This document shows positions 32,199 to 39,595 of a DNA stretch of 64,000 nucleotides, one piece after another. Source of the DNA: Nostoc sp. UHCC 0702 (GTDB lineage Bacteria; Cyanobacteriota; Cyanobacteriia; Cyanobacteriales; Nostocaceae); the NCBI GenBank assembly GCA_017164015.1, contig CP071065.1, forward strand, positions 4,441,918-4,505,917, given 5' to 3'. Numbering within the stretch: position 1 is the stretch's first letter; every line of letters begins with the position of its first letter. The notes beneath the pieces were generated by a model. That model was not told the DNA's origin. It did not search any database and worked only from the letters and a program-made list of their open reading frames with translations. The position numbers were made by a program, and so were the translations under genes.

Positions 32199-32576
32199 TT
32201 ACAGCGGCTCACCACACACCTGAATCCGCAGCATATCAGGGTCAATTCTTAACTTAGGGTTCAAGCTTGTATCCTTAGAAATTATCATTACTACTTCTCC
32301 CTTCTCTACCAACGCTGGGGGCCTTCCGGCTCGTGTATTGTAAGCTCCCAATTGCGAATACTCACCACCATAAGTTCCATAGCGATTGAAAATACTATTT
32401 GACTCATAAGGGCTACCAAACTCACCATACTTATTACAAATAGATTCTTTCCCGTAGGCATCATTAGTCACCAGCCCCAGGTACGAGCCATCGCCACCCA
32501 TAATCACAGTTTGAGCATTGGCGACAGCAGGTGCAAGAACCGCAAGGGCAAAACAGAGTGCAGAAAGCTTTTTCAT
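32199..32576 (-). CDS. Secreted YLGL/ESICN-repeat family protein
   Basis: 125 residues with a clear signal peptide (LCFALAVLAPAVANA). The mature part has SYLGLVTNDAYGKESICNKY followed by repeated FNRYGTYGGEYS-type units and PPALVEKGE. One Cys pair is possible (ESICN and QVCGEPL). A signal-less relative lies at 29985. Function unknown; such short aromatic-Gly repeats suggest a surface or periplasmic binding protein. Confidence 0.65.
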   Translation of the reverse strand: MKKLSALCFALAVLAPAVANAQTVIMGGDGSYLGLVTNDAYGKESICNKYGEFGSPYESNSIFNRYGTYGGEYSQLGAYNTRAGRPPALVEKGEVVMIISKDTSLNPKLRIDPDMLRIQVCGEPL

Positions 32577-32953
32577 CAGGAGAGATACTAATGGCTTCCT
32601 CTAGTCTCCCCACCAACATGAGCTGATGACCTCAGAAAAACCACTTTGGCTAATATGAATTTTCTCCAAAGATGGCACCCCCTAATCCCCAATACCCAAT
32701 ACCCAATTTCCAAAAAACGCGATCGCACTTCCCCTTAAGAGTGCGATCGCACCTCCTCATCTCCCTCATCCCCCCTGCTCCCTATTCCTCAATTACATGT
32801 GTAATAAATGTCTAAATGATGTTACATTACATATGTAAAAATTCCCACAGGTCGCGTTTGAAACGGAGACTGTCACAAACCCCATCCCCCTCATCTCCCC
32901 TGCTCCCCTACTCCCCCGCTCCCCATCTCCCCATCCCCCCATCTCCCCACTCC
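32577..32953. other. Gene-free stretch with C-rich repeats
   Basis: Contains degenerate CCCAATA and CCCCTCATC-type tandem repeats and two GCGATCGC sites. The rest, including ACATGTGTAATAAATGT, shows no coding potential. Confidence 0.7.
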
Positions 32954-33589
32954 CTACTTCAACAAATCATCACCAGCAATGACCGTCGTGTAGAAGACGT
33001 AATCACGATCAGTCTTATAACGGCGGTCTTGTTTGATTATCGCCATAAACTCTCGGTGTCCCTCTCGTCTACGCCCAACTAGGCAACCGGCAGAAGCCCG
33101 ACCAATATCATTTTCAGGAAGATCGTAACCATAATGCTGGTTAACCCCAAATAGTCCTGTATCCAAATTATCGTTAGTTCTGACAAAATCTTTGTTCTTA
33201 TCCCGATGCACCGTAATCGGCGCAACCTGAATCAGGGCCTCGTGGGGTTCTGAATTTCCATGAGTCCCCACAGACCAGGCTGCATACTGCCCAAACTTGA
33301 TCCGAGCAGCGCCATCGGGATTCATCGGATTCACCGTGTAATAGCGTCCTGGCTCCGTGGTGCTTTGCCAGTGATTCACAATTGTAGGAACACCATCCAC
33401 CACCTCAATAACAAGCCTGCGGTCATTGAACCAATTTGGCTTGTCATCGTTGAGAGTCCAATTTTCGCTTACTCCTTCCAGGTAAACGATGTTGTATTCT
33501 TTGGGATTTGTGAAAACTTTGTAATTTTTTGCCAGCATGTATCTAACGATTTTGCTAGCAATATCATCACTTAATTGTAGTTCTGGCAT
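32954..33589 (-). CDS. Hypothetical protein with SAGC motif, possible cell-wall enzyme
   Basis: 211 residues. The C-terminal half contains GVNQHYGYDLPENDIG followed by RASAGCLVGRRREGHREF. The spaced His and S-x-G-C resemble the active site of YkuD-type L,D-transpeptidases, though the surrounding fold is not convincing. Similar proteins may act as lysin-like enzymes in cyanobacterial mobile elements. No signal peptide. An operator-like site is 55 bp upstream. Confidence 0.5.
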   Translation of the reverse strand: MPELQLSDDIASKIVRYMLAKNYKVFTNPKEYNIVYLEGVSENWTLNDDKPNWFNDRRLVIEVVDGVPTIVNHWQSTTEPGRYYTVNPMNPDGAARIKFGQYAAWSVGTHGNSEPHEALIQVAPITVHRDKNKDFVRTNDNLDTGLFGVNQHYGYDLPENDIGRASAGCLVGRRREGHREFMAIIKQDRRYKTDRDYVFYTTVIAGDDLLK

Positions 33590-33643
33590 TTTAGCTATAT
33601 AACTCTCTATAGCTAAAATGCCCAGGCGCTTCTAAGTGAGTTC

Positions 33644-33658
33644 TGGGAAAATTTCACT
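33644..33658. promoter_or_regulatory. Operator-like palindrome, site 4
   Basis: TGGGAAAATTTCACT, 55 bp upstream of the gene starting at 33589 (minus strand). Confidence 0.5.
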
Positions 33659-33663
33659 CTTAC

Positions 33664-33858
33664 TCAAGATTGTAGTTCTTGAAATCGATCATATTCTTCA
33701 GGTGTGAGTATGCCTAAATCCTCAGCCATCCATAGGCAAACAAGCTCTTCTGAAGCTTCATACAGAATACCCTTCCCCCCGCAAAAATCACACTGTTTAT
33801 CTTGCGGCAATCCCTTGCCGTTACACTTGGGGCAATTAGTTATATTATGTTCACTCAT
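33664..33858 (-). CDS. Small zinc-finger protein (DnaJ-type CxxCxGxG)
   Basis: 64 residues with NCPKCNGKG and QCDFCGGKG, two halves of a DnaJ-type zinc site, followed by an acidic helix. Probably binds one zinc ion. Function unknown; similar micro-proteins are frequent on cyanobacterial plasmids. Confidence 0.7.
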   Translation of the reverse strand: MSEHNITNCPKCNGKGLPQDKQCDFCGGKGILYEASEELVCLWMAEDLGILTPEEYDRFQELQS

Positions 33859-33984
33859 TTCAATAGTGCGATCGCACGATTTTAATTAGTTTAGTTAAGT
33901 CCAAGTTATGAAGTGCGATCGCAGCGATCGCATGGTTTAAATCATCAACAATTTGCTGACAAATTATCATTGCATCATTTACAT

Positions 33985-35289
33985 CAGGACTTACGCAACT
34001 GGCACAGGCGATCGCTAAAATTGAGTACAGATGTATTGAATAATGGACGCAACTGGCACAGGCGATCGCATTTCTACAAGACATATGTACTAGCAAAGAT
34101 GAGCTTACTAACAAGGGGCTTGCGAAAATTAGTTAAAGTCGTGTCTCTGTGTGAAGCCTTGTTCAAATTATGAGAAAATAGAGTTAAGGATTCATAAAAT
34201 AAACCTTGTATTTTATGAGATTTACTAAACTTAACTATTGCCAATACTTGTTGAGCAGTCAGATTAATTATACAGTCACGAATTTGGCAGAGCATTTAGA
34301 TCAGATCAGTCATGATAAAATTAACCGTTATCTCAAAAATGAAAAGTTAACACCTCGTTTGCTTTGGGATAATGTTAAAGATATCGTCCAAGTGAGTGAT
34401 ACTGCATATCTAGTTTTTGATGACACGGTGCTGGATAAACGATACGCCACAGAAATAGAGACAAGTAAACGACAATATAGTGGCAACCAACATGGTGTAA
34501 TCCAGGGTATCGGCTTAATAAATTGTATATATGTCAATCATGAAGAAGGAAAATTTTGGGTGGTTGACTATCGTATTTATGACCCAGACTCAGATGGTAA
34601 AACTAAAATAGACCATGTAACAGAAATGCTGCAAAACCTTGTATATCATAAGGTTTTACCATTCCAAGCTGTGTTAATGGACAGTTGGTATGCCACAAAT
34701 AAATTAATGTTATACATTGATGGCTTAGGAAAATATTATTATTGTCCTTTGAAACGTAATCGACTTGTAGATGATACTAATTGTCTTGAAAATTATAAAA
34801 GGATTGAATCATTATCTTGGAATGAGGAGGAGTTGATATCAGGTAAAATAATAAAAATAAAAAAGTTTCCTCAAGCTAAAAAAGTGAAACTATTCCGAGT
34901 AACTGTCTCGACCGACAGAACGGATTTTATCGCTACAAACGATTTATCTCAAGATTCTACGGATGTTGTACAAAAAGTGTGTAAGGTTCGATGGAAAATT
35001 GAAGAGTTTCACCGCGAATTAAAGCAATTGACTGGCATTGAATCATGTCAATGCCGTAAGGGTCGTATTCAAAGAAATCATATCGCCTGCGCTATTTTAG
35101 TCTGGCTTCGGCTCAAAAATTTAGCTTATATAACTGGTCAAACAATTTATCAAATTAAGCATGGACTACTATCTAATTATTTAGTTCAGCAACTAAAACG
35201 TCCGGCTGTTCCTATGTTTATCGCGTAGTTGTTTAGGCGCACGGCGCGGTTACACCGCACCATTGCTTGTGACAGTTGCGTAAGTCCTG
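33985..35289 (+). mobile_element. IS701-like insertion sequence, apparently intact
   Basis: 1305 bp bounded by a perfect 17-bp inverted repeat, CAGGACTTACGCAACTG at 33985-34001 and its complement at 35273-35289. One transposase gene fills it. Inside the left end, 23 bp of the terminus are repeated at 34047-34069. It cuts the membrane-protein gene ending at 35290. A target duplication was not found. Confidence 0.9.
34215..35228 (+). CDS. IS701-like DDE transposase
   Basis: 337 residues from ATG 34215 (MRFTKLNYCQYLLSSQINYT). Catalytic Asp residues are in YLVFDDTVLDKR and AVLMDSWYATN, and Glu in WKIEEFHRELKQLTG. Length is full for the family and the frame is intact, so the element may still move and may mobilise related MITEs. 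Confidence 0.9.
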   Translation: MRFTKLNYCQYLLSSQINYTVTNLAEHLDQISHDKINRYLKNEKLTPRLLWDNVKDIVQVSDTAYLVFDDTVLDKRYATEIETSKRQYSGNQHGVIQGIGLINCIYVNHEEGKFWVVDYRIYDPDSDGKTKIDHVTEMLQNLVYHKVLPFQAVLMDSWYATNKLMLYIDGLGKYYYCPLKRNRLVDDTNCLENYKRIESLSWNEEELISGKIIKIKKFPQAKKVKLFRVTVSTDRTDFIATNDLSQDSTDVVQKVCKVRWKIEEFHRELKQLTGIESCQCRKGRIQRNHIACAILVWLRLKNLAYITGQTIYQIKHGLLSNYLVQQLKRPAVPMFIA

Positions 35290-35577
35290 CTCTAGCAAGC
35301 GAGATTGGGCGGACTGTTCAACCTCGGATAAAGCCGTCTCGCGCCACTTCTCTCTATGGGCGGCGGCTACAAGTTCAACTTTCTTGGGTAATCCGGGAAG
35401 TTTTCCCAGTGTCCAGCCAGAGATGCCGAGGCTAATGATTGCGGTGGGAAACAAAACGGTAGGTTCATAAATTCCCACAAGAAGGATACCAAGGCTGATG
35501 GCCTCCGCGGCTACTACCTGAAGATTCCCGCCCCATACCCTACCACTGCCACCAACAGAGCGCCTGCTTTGAGCCAT
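35290..35577 (-). pseudogene. Membrane protein gene cut at its 3' end by the IS
   Basis: About 95 codons of a protein with two hydrophobic helices (ISLGILLVGIYEPTVLF and TAIISLGISGWTLGKL) and a charged tail ending SRLLEQ at the IS boundary. Joining the flanks after removing the IS would give a stop within two codons, so only the very end may be changed. It overlaps the next upstream gene by 64 bp. Confidence 0.6.
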
Positions 35578-35753
35578 ATCTCTTTAGATGTTGGATTGAT
35601 TTCTCCGTAATGCTTTTGCCAATGCCACCAGCCATATAGAGCCAGACAGAAGGCTGTGAACAAAAGAAAAAGGTGCGGCTTGAAGATCAAAGTTAGCCTA
35701 CTCAAAACCACCGCACCACTAAAAACTACTGTGTAAAGGGCTAGCCAATACAT
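35514..35753 (-). CDS. Small membrane protein
   Basis: 79 residues with three hydrophobic helices: LYTVVFSGAVVLSRLTLIF, LFLLFTAFCLALYGWW and AGALLVAVVGYGAG. It is in a tight run of genes (35290-37265) with overlapping or nearly adjacent ends. Function unknown. Confidence 0.55.
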   Translation of the reverse strand: MYWLALYTVVFSGAVVLSRLTLIFKPHLFLLFTAFCLALYGWWHWQKHYGEINPTSKEIWLKAGALLVAVVGYGAGIFR

Positions 35754-35754
35754 T

Positions 35755-36402
35755 TCACAGAATTAAGTTCAGTTCGCGTTTTGGAGGAATCAAGCTGGAG
35801 ATATTTTGCATGAGGTCGGGGAGTGTTACCCGAACTTCAATGCCGTCAATTCGCCGTATTACTTCTTGATGGTCAAGCCCTTGGCGTTTGACTTGATTGG
35901 CTGTCATCAACTCCTCCAGTTCCATCTTGGCTTTGGTCAAGTTCTCGCGCTTCTTCTCCAGTTCGATGTTTTGACGTTCGATTTCAACGGGGATGGACGC
36001 GATCGCAGTCCTTGCCTCATTGCGAGAAATGCGATTCTCTGCGACGGCTCCTTGAAACTTGTTCCAGGTCGTTGAGGCTTTGGTAAGGGCAGTTGCCGCA
36101 GTGATTTGAGCTTGTCCCGCCTCGAATAGCTTCTGATGAGCGGTGTGCTTTTTCTTGAGAGTTTCCTGTTCTGCTGCTAGCACATCCCAGGAGTTACCAA
36201 TATTTTTGTATCTGGCGACAATAACATCTTTGTCCTGGGTGGTCATCCCATTGGGAGGAACAGAGAGCCGTTGATTCTGCGGCTTGGCAGGATTGGTGTA
36301 ATTGTCGCCCGTCAGCAAGTGGGGCGCTATTACTGTGCTGGTGGTGCTTGGACGCACTCCATTATTCTGATTCGCTCCTGAGTTATCGCTTGTTTTTCCC
36401 AT
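35755..36402 (-). CDS. Coiled-coil hypothetical protein
   Basis: 215 residues. The N-terminal 60 are polar and disordered-looking, followed by long helices with coiled-coil spacing (EIERQNIELEKKRENLTKAK) and a Pro-containing end. It is preceded, with overlap, by a single-pass membrane protein gene and followed after 1 bp by a small membrane protein gene. Confidence 0.5.
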   Translation of the reverse strand: MGKTSDNSGANQNNGVRPSTTSTVIAPHLLTGDNYTNPAKPQNQRLSVPPNGMTTQDKDVIVARYKNIGNSWDVLAAEQETLKKKHTAHQKLFEAGQAQITAATALTKASTTWNKFQGAVAENRISRNEARTAIASIPVEIERQNIELEKKRENLTKAKMELEELMTANQVKRQGLDHQEVIRRIDGIEVRVTLPDLMQNISSLIPPKRELNLIL

Positions 36403-36599
36403 ACTGCTTTTTGTCCATTCATGTCTTGATGTTGTTTAAACAAAACTCCTCCAGCCGCAGCAATACACAACAAAGCTGCACCCAAGCCTAATATCGGCAT
36501 GAGATTTTGAGCCGTGGAAGTTGTAGGAGGGCGATTAGTAGCAAACACCGGTTGCCAGCCAATCATGTTGGTTTGATCAACCTCTGGGTGTGGCTGCAT
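36330..36599 (-). CDS. Single-pass membrane protein
   Basis: 89 residues from ATG 36599, with AGGAGTACAAGGA upstream. One hydrophobic helix (LMPILGLGAALLCIAAAGGV) is followed by a short charged tail ending in CVQAPPAQ. A longer frame reaching 36725 has no ribosome site. It overlaps the coiled-coil gene by 73 bp. Confidence 0.5.
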   Translation of the reverse strand: MQPHPEVDQTNMIGWQPVFATNRPPTTSTAQNLMPILGLGAALLCIAAAGGVLFKQHQDMNGQKAVWEKQAITQERIRIMECVQAPPAQ

Positions 36600-36610
36600 T
36601 CCTTGTACTC

Positions 36611-36976
36611 CTATGAGGTAGAGGAAGATGTACCAGTTAAGTCGCCAGAGGAGGGAGGCAGCGCTGGCATTTGCACTGGCTTGCCCTCCAATAGCGCTGC
36701 ATACCTCGCTTCCAAAGGGGCGCACATCCCCCTGGTGAGCGCTTCGCTAAATGCTGGCGTCAGGTCGCCATAATCGCCGGCTGCGAAGTCTTCCATGAGC
36801 ATCATGAAAGCTTGAGGAACGACGACTTGTTTCATGCTGTCTTTTAGTGCCACCGACATCGACATGAGGGTGTCGTTAATCTGTCCACCAGCCGATTGTG
36901 CCGCCTGCGGGGTTGGCTTTGGCTTGTCGCTGCTGTCAGATGTTTCTCCTGCTCTCCCGGTTCTACGATTGGTCAC
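36611..36976 (-). CDS. Hypothetical protein
   Basis: 121 residues: polar N-terminus, helical middle with Met-rich QAFMMLMEDFAAGDYGD, Ser/Thr-rich end. No family recognised. Its start overlaps the upstream gene by 14 bp. Confidence 0.5.
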   Translation of the reverse strand: MTNRRTGRAGETSDSSDKPKPTPQAAQSAGGQINDTLMSMSVALKDSMKQVVVPQAFMMLMEDFAAGDYGDLTPAFSEALTRGMCAPLEARYAALLEGKPVQMPALPPSSGDLTGTSSSTS

Positions 36977-37265
36977 GCCAAAAATCCTCCATGTGTTGTT
37001 TAATTAAGTCCTTTGCCCTTTCTTTACGTTGCATCTTTACTAGTTGGGTGTATTGGTAAATAATTTCTGCACTGGTGCGGTCAAATCCTGTGCTGTAGAA
37101 GTACCATTCAAATTTCGGTACTTTCAACCCGATTAAGTCATTGCGATATCTCTCCAGGGTAGAGAGAGAAACATCGCATAGACCGCACATCACCTTGGTC
37201 GGAAAAAATTCAACCTCTGGTGATACATCATTCAGTGAGAGAATTTTGGGGAACTGTTGAACCAC
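36963..37265 (-). CDS. Hypothetical protein, possibly DNA-binding
   Basis: 100 residues, first gene of the six-gene leftward run. VMCGLCDVSLSTLERYRNDL could be a helix-turn-helix, and the C-terminal half is helical and basic. The frame opens with GTG 37265; no ideal ribosome site. A terminator lies just upstream, so this run has its own promoter or depends on readthrough. Confidence 0.5.
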   Translation of the reverse strand: MVQQFPKILSLNDVSPEVEFFPTKVMCGLCDVSLSTLERYRNDLIGLKVPKFEWYFYSTGFDRTSAEIIYQYTQLVKMQRKERAKDLIKQHMEDFWRDQS

Positions 37266-37304
37266 CTTTCATAATTTCGTCAAAATTTCGTCAGTTGATG
37301 CCAA

Positions 37305-37328
37305 ATAAAAAACCGCCCTCTTGGGCGG
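37305..37328 (-). terminator. Rho-independent terminator for the SWIM-finger gene
   Basis: On the minus strand CCGCCC AAGA GGGCGG is followed by a run of T residues (A-run on the plus strand at 37305-37312). It lies downstream of the gene at 37513-37887 and separates it from the next run. Confidence 0.8.
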
Positions 37329-37512
37329 CTATTGAGGCTTAGCCATTGAAAATGATTATTCACTAACTCCTTGTATCTCCCGTACAGGGCGGCCTTTACG
37401 TAATGCTTCGCCGTTGCCGACGAAACTACCTGGACGCGGTTCTTGTTGCTGGAGCCTATGTATTTGAAGGGAATGGGGATTAGAGACTGGGGACTGGGAG
37501 TCCCCCCATCCT

Positions 37513-37887
37513 CTAAGCCGCTCGTACCCCTCGTTCAACTCGGAACTGTTCTACAGCAATCTGGTGTTTACATTTCGCGCCCCTCCAATGACAATCTCCA
37601 CATTCACAGCGATCGCGCGGGTCAAGTTGCCCAGGGCGCACTGTGTAGTAGTTGGACTTAGACTTCACCACATACTCTCCACCATGCACCTCTGTTACTT
37701 CCACCTCGACTGAACCTTGCTTCCTTAGGCTCGTGTGGTCAGCCAGGAATGCTGTCTTGCTCAAAAAGGTAGAACACCGTCCGCCGTTGGCTCTGTAAGT
37801 TACCTGGATGCAATTTTTGAATTCGCGGATTGCTTCAATCTTGGTTGCGAAGGGTAACAAGCGGAGAGCGGCGGCTTTGGTGTACAT
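37513..37887 (-). CDS. SWIM zinc-finger protein
   Basis: 124 residues. The C-terminal part has YYTVRPGQLDPRDRCECGDC, then GAKCKHQIA, fitting the SWIM pattern CxCx(n)CxH, a zinc site used for DNA or protein binding. The N-terminal part is beta-rich. An operator-like palindrome sits 10 bp upstream of the start, so it would overlap the promoter or ribosome site. Confidence 0.75.
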   Translation of the reverse strand: MYTKAAALRLLPFATKIEAIREFKNCIQVTYRANGGRCSTFLSKTAFLADHTSLRKQGSVEVEVTEVHGGEYVVKSKSNYYTVRPGQLDPRDRCECGDCHWRGAKCKHQIAVEQFRVERGVRAA

Positions 37888-37896
37888 GGTAGGGAG

Positions 37897-37911
37897 TGGG
37901 AAAAATTCTCA
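37897..37911. promoter_or_regulatory. Operator-like palindrome, site 5
   Basis: TGGGAAAAATTCTCA, directly upstream of the SWIM-finger gene and about 150 bp from the divergent regulator gene at 38058. Confidence 0.5.
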
Positions 37912-38057
37912 CTGCCCTTATAGATATAATTTATCTCCTGTAGAGATACAATGTCAACTATTAAAGCATAGAATATAGCTCTTATAGATATAAAATCATT
38001 AGAAGTACCGTAATTGTGCTATTTTGAGGCGATTAGTAAGATGGAGGGATGAAAAAA

Positions 38058-38318
38058 ATGTACTGCCGTCTAGCGATTCTCATGGCTGAAAAAGACCCCC
38101 AACTGTCACAGCGACAGCTGGCGTTTGAAACTGGACTAGATGCCATGACAATTAACCGACTATTTACCAATCGGTTTAATCGCGTCGATAGCACTACAGT
38201 TGAGGCTTTATGCAATTACTTTAATAAGGATGTGGGCGATCTTTTTGAAATGAGGAAACCGGAAGATATTCCACAAGGACGTAAAAAGCGTGGGACAGAA
38301 GAGACATCTGTAGCCTAG
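38058..38318 (+). CDS. Cro/CI-type helix-turn-helix regulator
   Basis: 86 residues: LSQRQLAFETGLDAMTINRL and VEALCNYFNKDVGDLFEM form an XRE-type domain. ATG 38058 is chosen over 38049 because GGAGGG at 38042-38047 is too close to the latter. It is divergent from the SWIM gene. The direct repeat CTTATAGATATAA upstream (37917 and 37981) could be its own operator. Confidence 0.85.
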   Translation: MYCRLAILMAEKDPQLSQRQLAFETGLDAMTINRLFTNRFNRVDSTTVEALCNYFNKDVGDLFEMRKPEDIPQGRKKRGTEETSVA

Positions 38319-38355
38319 TGCGATCGCACTCCCCCATCCCCCTCATCTAAATATT

Positions 38356-38462
38356 CAAGTCAACTGACAACTGACAACTGACCACTGACAACCGACGCGC
38401 GATCGCACCTTTGGCAACTGACAACTGACAACTGACCACTGACAACCGACGCGCGATCGCAT
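38356..38462. repeat. Tandem duplication of a heptamer-repeat segment
   Basis: About 47 bp starting CAACTGACAACTGACAACTG, continued to GACGCGCGATCGCA, occurs twice in a row, separated by CCTTTGG. It contains HIP1 and (ACAACTG)n units. Confidence 0.75.
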
Positions 38463-38475
38463 CCATTAACTACAG

Positions 38476-38490
38476 TGGGAAAATTACCCA
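38476..38490. promoter_or_regulatory. Operator-like palindrome, site 6
   Basis: TGGGAAAATTACCCA, 112 bp upstream of ATG 38603, in the leader conserved with the gene at 31111. Confidence 0.6.
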
Positions 38491-38546
38491 GTACTGTATT
38501 AAATATTTCTTAGGAAAACTAAGTAATTTATGGTATGGAAATAATA

Positions 38547-38577
38547 AAGGGCTGACGAGTTGCGCTGTCAGCCCCTT
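38547..38577 (+). promoter_or_regulatory. Leader hairpin upstream of the KilA-N gene
   Basis: AAGGGCTGAC and GTCAGCCCCTT with loop GAGTTGCGCT; counterpart of the hairpin at 31054-31085. Confidence 0.65.
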
Positions 38578-38602
38578 GTATCTTTCAAATTCCACAACCA
38601 TT

Positions 38603-39015
38603 ATGACAGACATCTATAAAGTTAGTCGAGAAGTTAACGGCGTTGTTATTGACCAGCGTGTTGAGGATGGATTCATCAATGGCACCGCAATGTGTGCTGC
38701 AAACGGAAAGGAAATTAAGTTTTGGCTCCAAAACAAAGAGACCTTTAGCTTGTTTGCGGAACTAGCAAATATTGAATGTATAAAAACAAACGTTGGAATT
38801 ATACCTGATTCAGACAGGGCAAGGCTTTCAGTCACAAGGTACGGGCAAATTTTTCCAGAGTTGATATTCACTAAGCGTGGTTCCCCAGAAAATGGTGGCG
38901 GCACTTGGCTGCATCCAGACTTAGCGATTCAACTGGCTCAATGGTGTAGCCCTCGTTTTGCTCTTCAAGTTTCCCGATGGGTACGAGAGTGGATGACCAC
39001 AGGACAAAATCCTCT
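38603..39015 (+). pseudogene. KilA-N domain protein truncated at the element edge
   Basis: From ATG 38603 (MTDIYKVSREVNG) the frame contains the KilA-N DNA-binding domain: DGFINGTAMCAANGKEIKFW, GTWLHPDLAIQLAQW and RFALQVSRWVREWMT. At about GQNPL, near 39015, it runs into the reverse complement of an SDR gene, and further codons are meaningless. The intact protein would have had a C-terminal part. It shares its leader with the MSV199 gene. Confidence 0.8.
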
Positions 39016-39363
39016 AATATCATCAACGACTCGCTTAAACTCCTCTGGTGTGATTTTCTCGAAGGGAGCAATTACGCCGCAAGCCGCAGCATTAACCCAA
39101 GTATCCAATCGTCCATATTTTGTTACGGCTTTATCTGCGATCGCCTTGACCTGCTGAAAGTCACTCACATCGGCAACAACATACACCGCCTCACCACCCA
39201 AGGCTTGAATCTCTTCAACCAAAGATTTTAATCCTGGTTCACTGCGTGCTGCAACTACTACTTTGGCATTGCGTCGGGCAAACTTCAGCGCTGTGTCCCT
39301 TCCGATACCGCTAGAAGCACCAACGATGACGACTACCTGCTGATGAATTGGTTTTAACTGCAT
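39015..39363 (-). pseudogene. SDR-family dehydrogenase, N-terminal third only
   Basis: MQLKPIHQQVVVIVGASSGI opens a classical SDR with GASSGIG for NAD(P) binding, DVSDF, and VNAAACG. Homology ends after PEEFKRVVD, before the catalytic Ser-Tyr-Lys, where the mobile element begins. The start ATG at 39363 is intact, so a non-functional fragment could still be made. Confidence 0.85.
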
Positions 39364-39459
39364 ATTAAATCATCCCTACCCTCTTCTTTTATGTAAAGTT
39401 TTATAAAGGGTAGCTGCATCCCTCGTTAGACTTATGCATGGGGTAGAGAAATTTGTGAA

Positions 39460-39595
39460 GCAGGGTTGGGGGGATGAGGGGGATGAGGGGGATGGGGGGG
39501 ATGAGGAGATGGGGGGATGAGGGAGATAAAGAAGATAAGGAAGATAATTTTTAACTCCTAACTCCTAACTCCTAACTCCTAACTCCTAATTTTTC
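39460..39595. repeat. (GGGGGATGA)n and (CTAACTC)n repeats
   Basis: G-rich units followed by five copies of CTAACTC, in the gap before the glucokinase end. Typical short tandem repeats. Confidence 0.85.

Larger units (their letters stand above)
21510..39015. mobile_element. Integrative/plasmid-like element with its own regulatory genes
   Basis: The limits are inferred from truncated chromosomal genes: the Ser/Thr kinase start at about 21500 and an SDR gene cut at about 39015. Inside are a broken tyrosine integrase at the left edge, a ParB-like gene, a cytosine methyltransferase, two Cro/CI-type regulators, MSV199 and KilA-N domain genes, and many small unknown genes. A shared 15-bp operator-like palindrome occurs only inside it. 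No terminase, portal, capsid, relaxase or replication gene is recognised. No flanking direct repeat was found. Confidence 0.6.

Noticed and set aside
33860..34114. Small gene spanning the left end of the IS701-like element
   Set aside because: Most codons are IS terminal sequence; the remaining 36 codons have no recognisable family or ribosome site.
36330..36725. 131-residue protein starting at 36725
   Set aside because: The first 42 codons overlap the upstream gene with no ribosome site; ATG 36599 has one and places the membrane helix normally.
21510..39015. Complete prophage
   Set aside because: No terminase, portal, capsid, tail or holin gene is recognisable; only regulatory and small genes are present.
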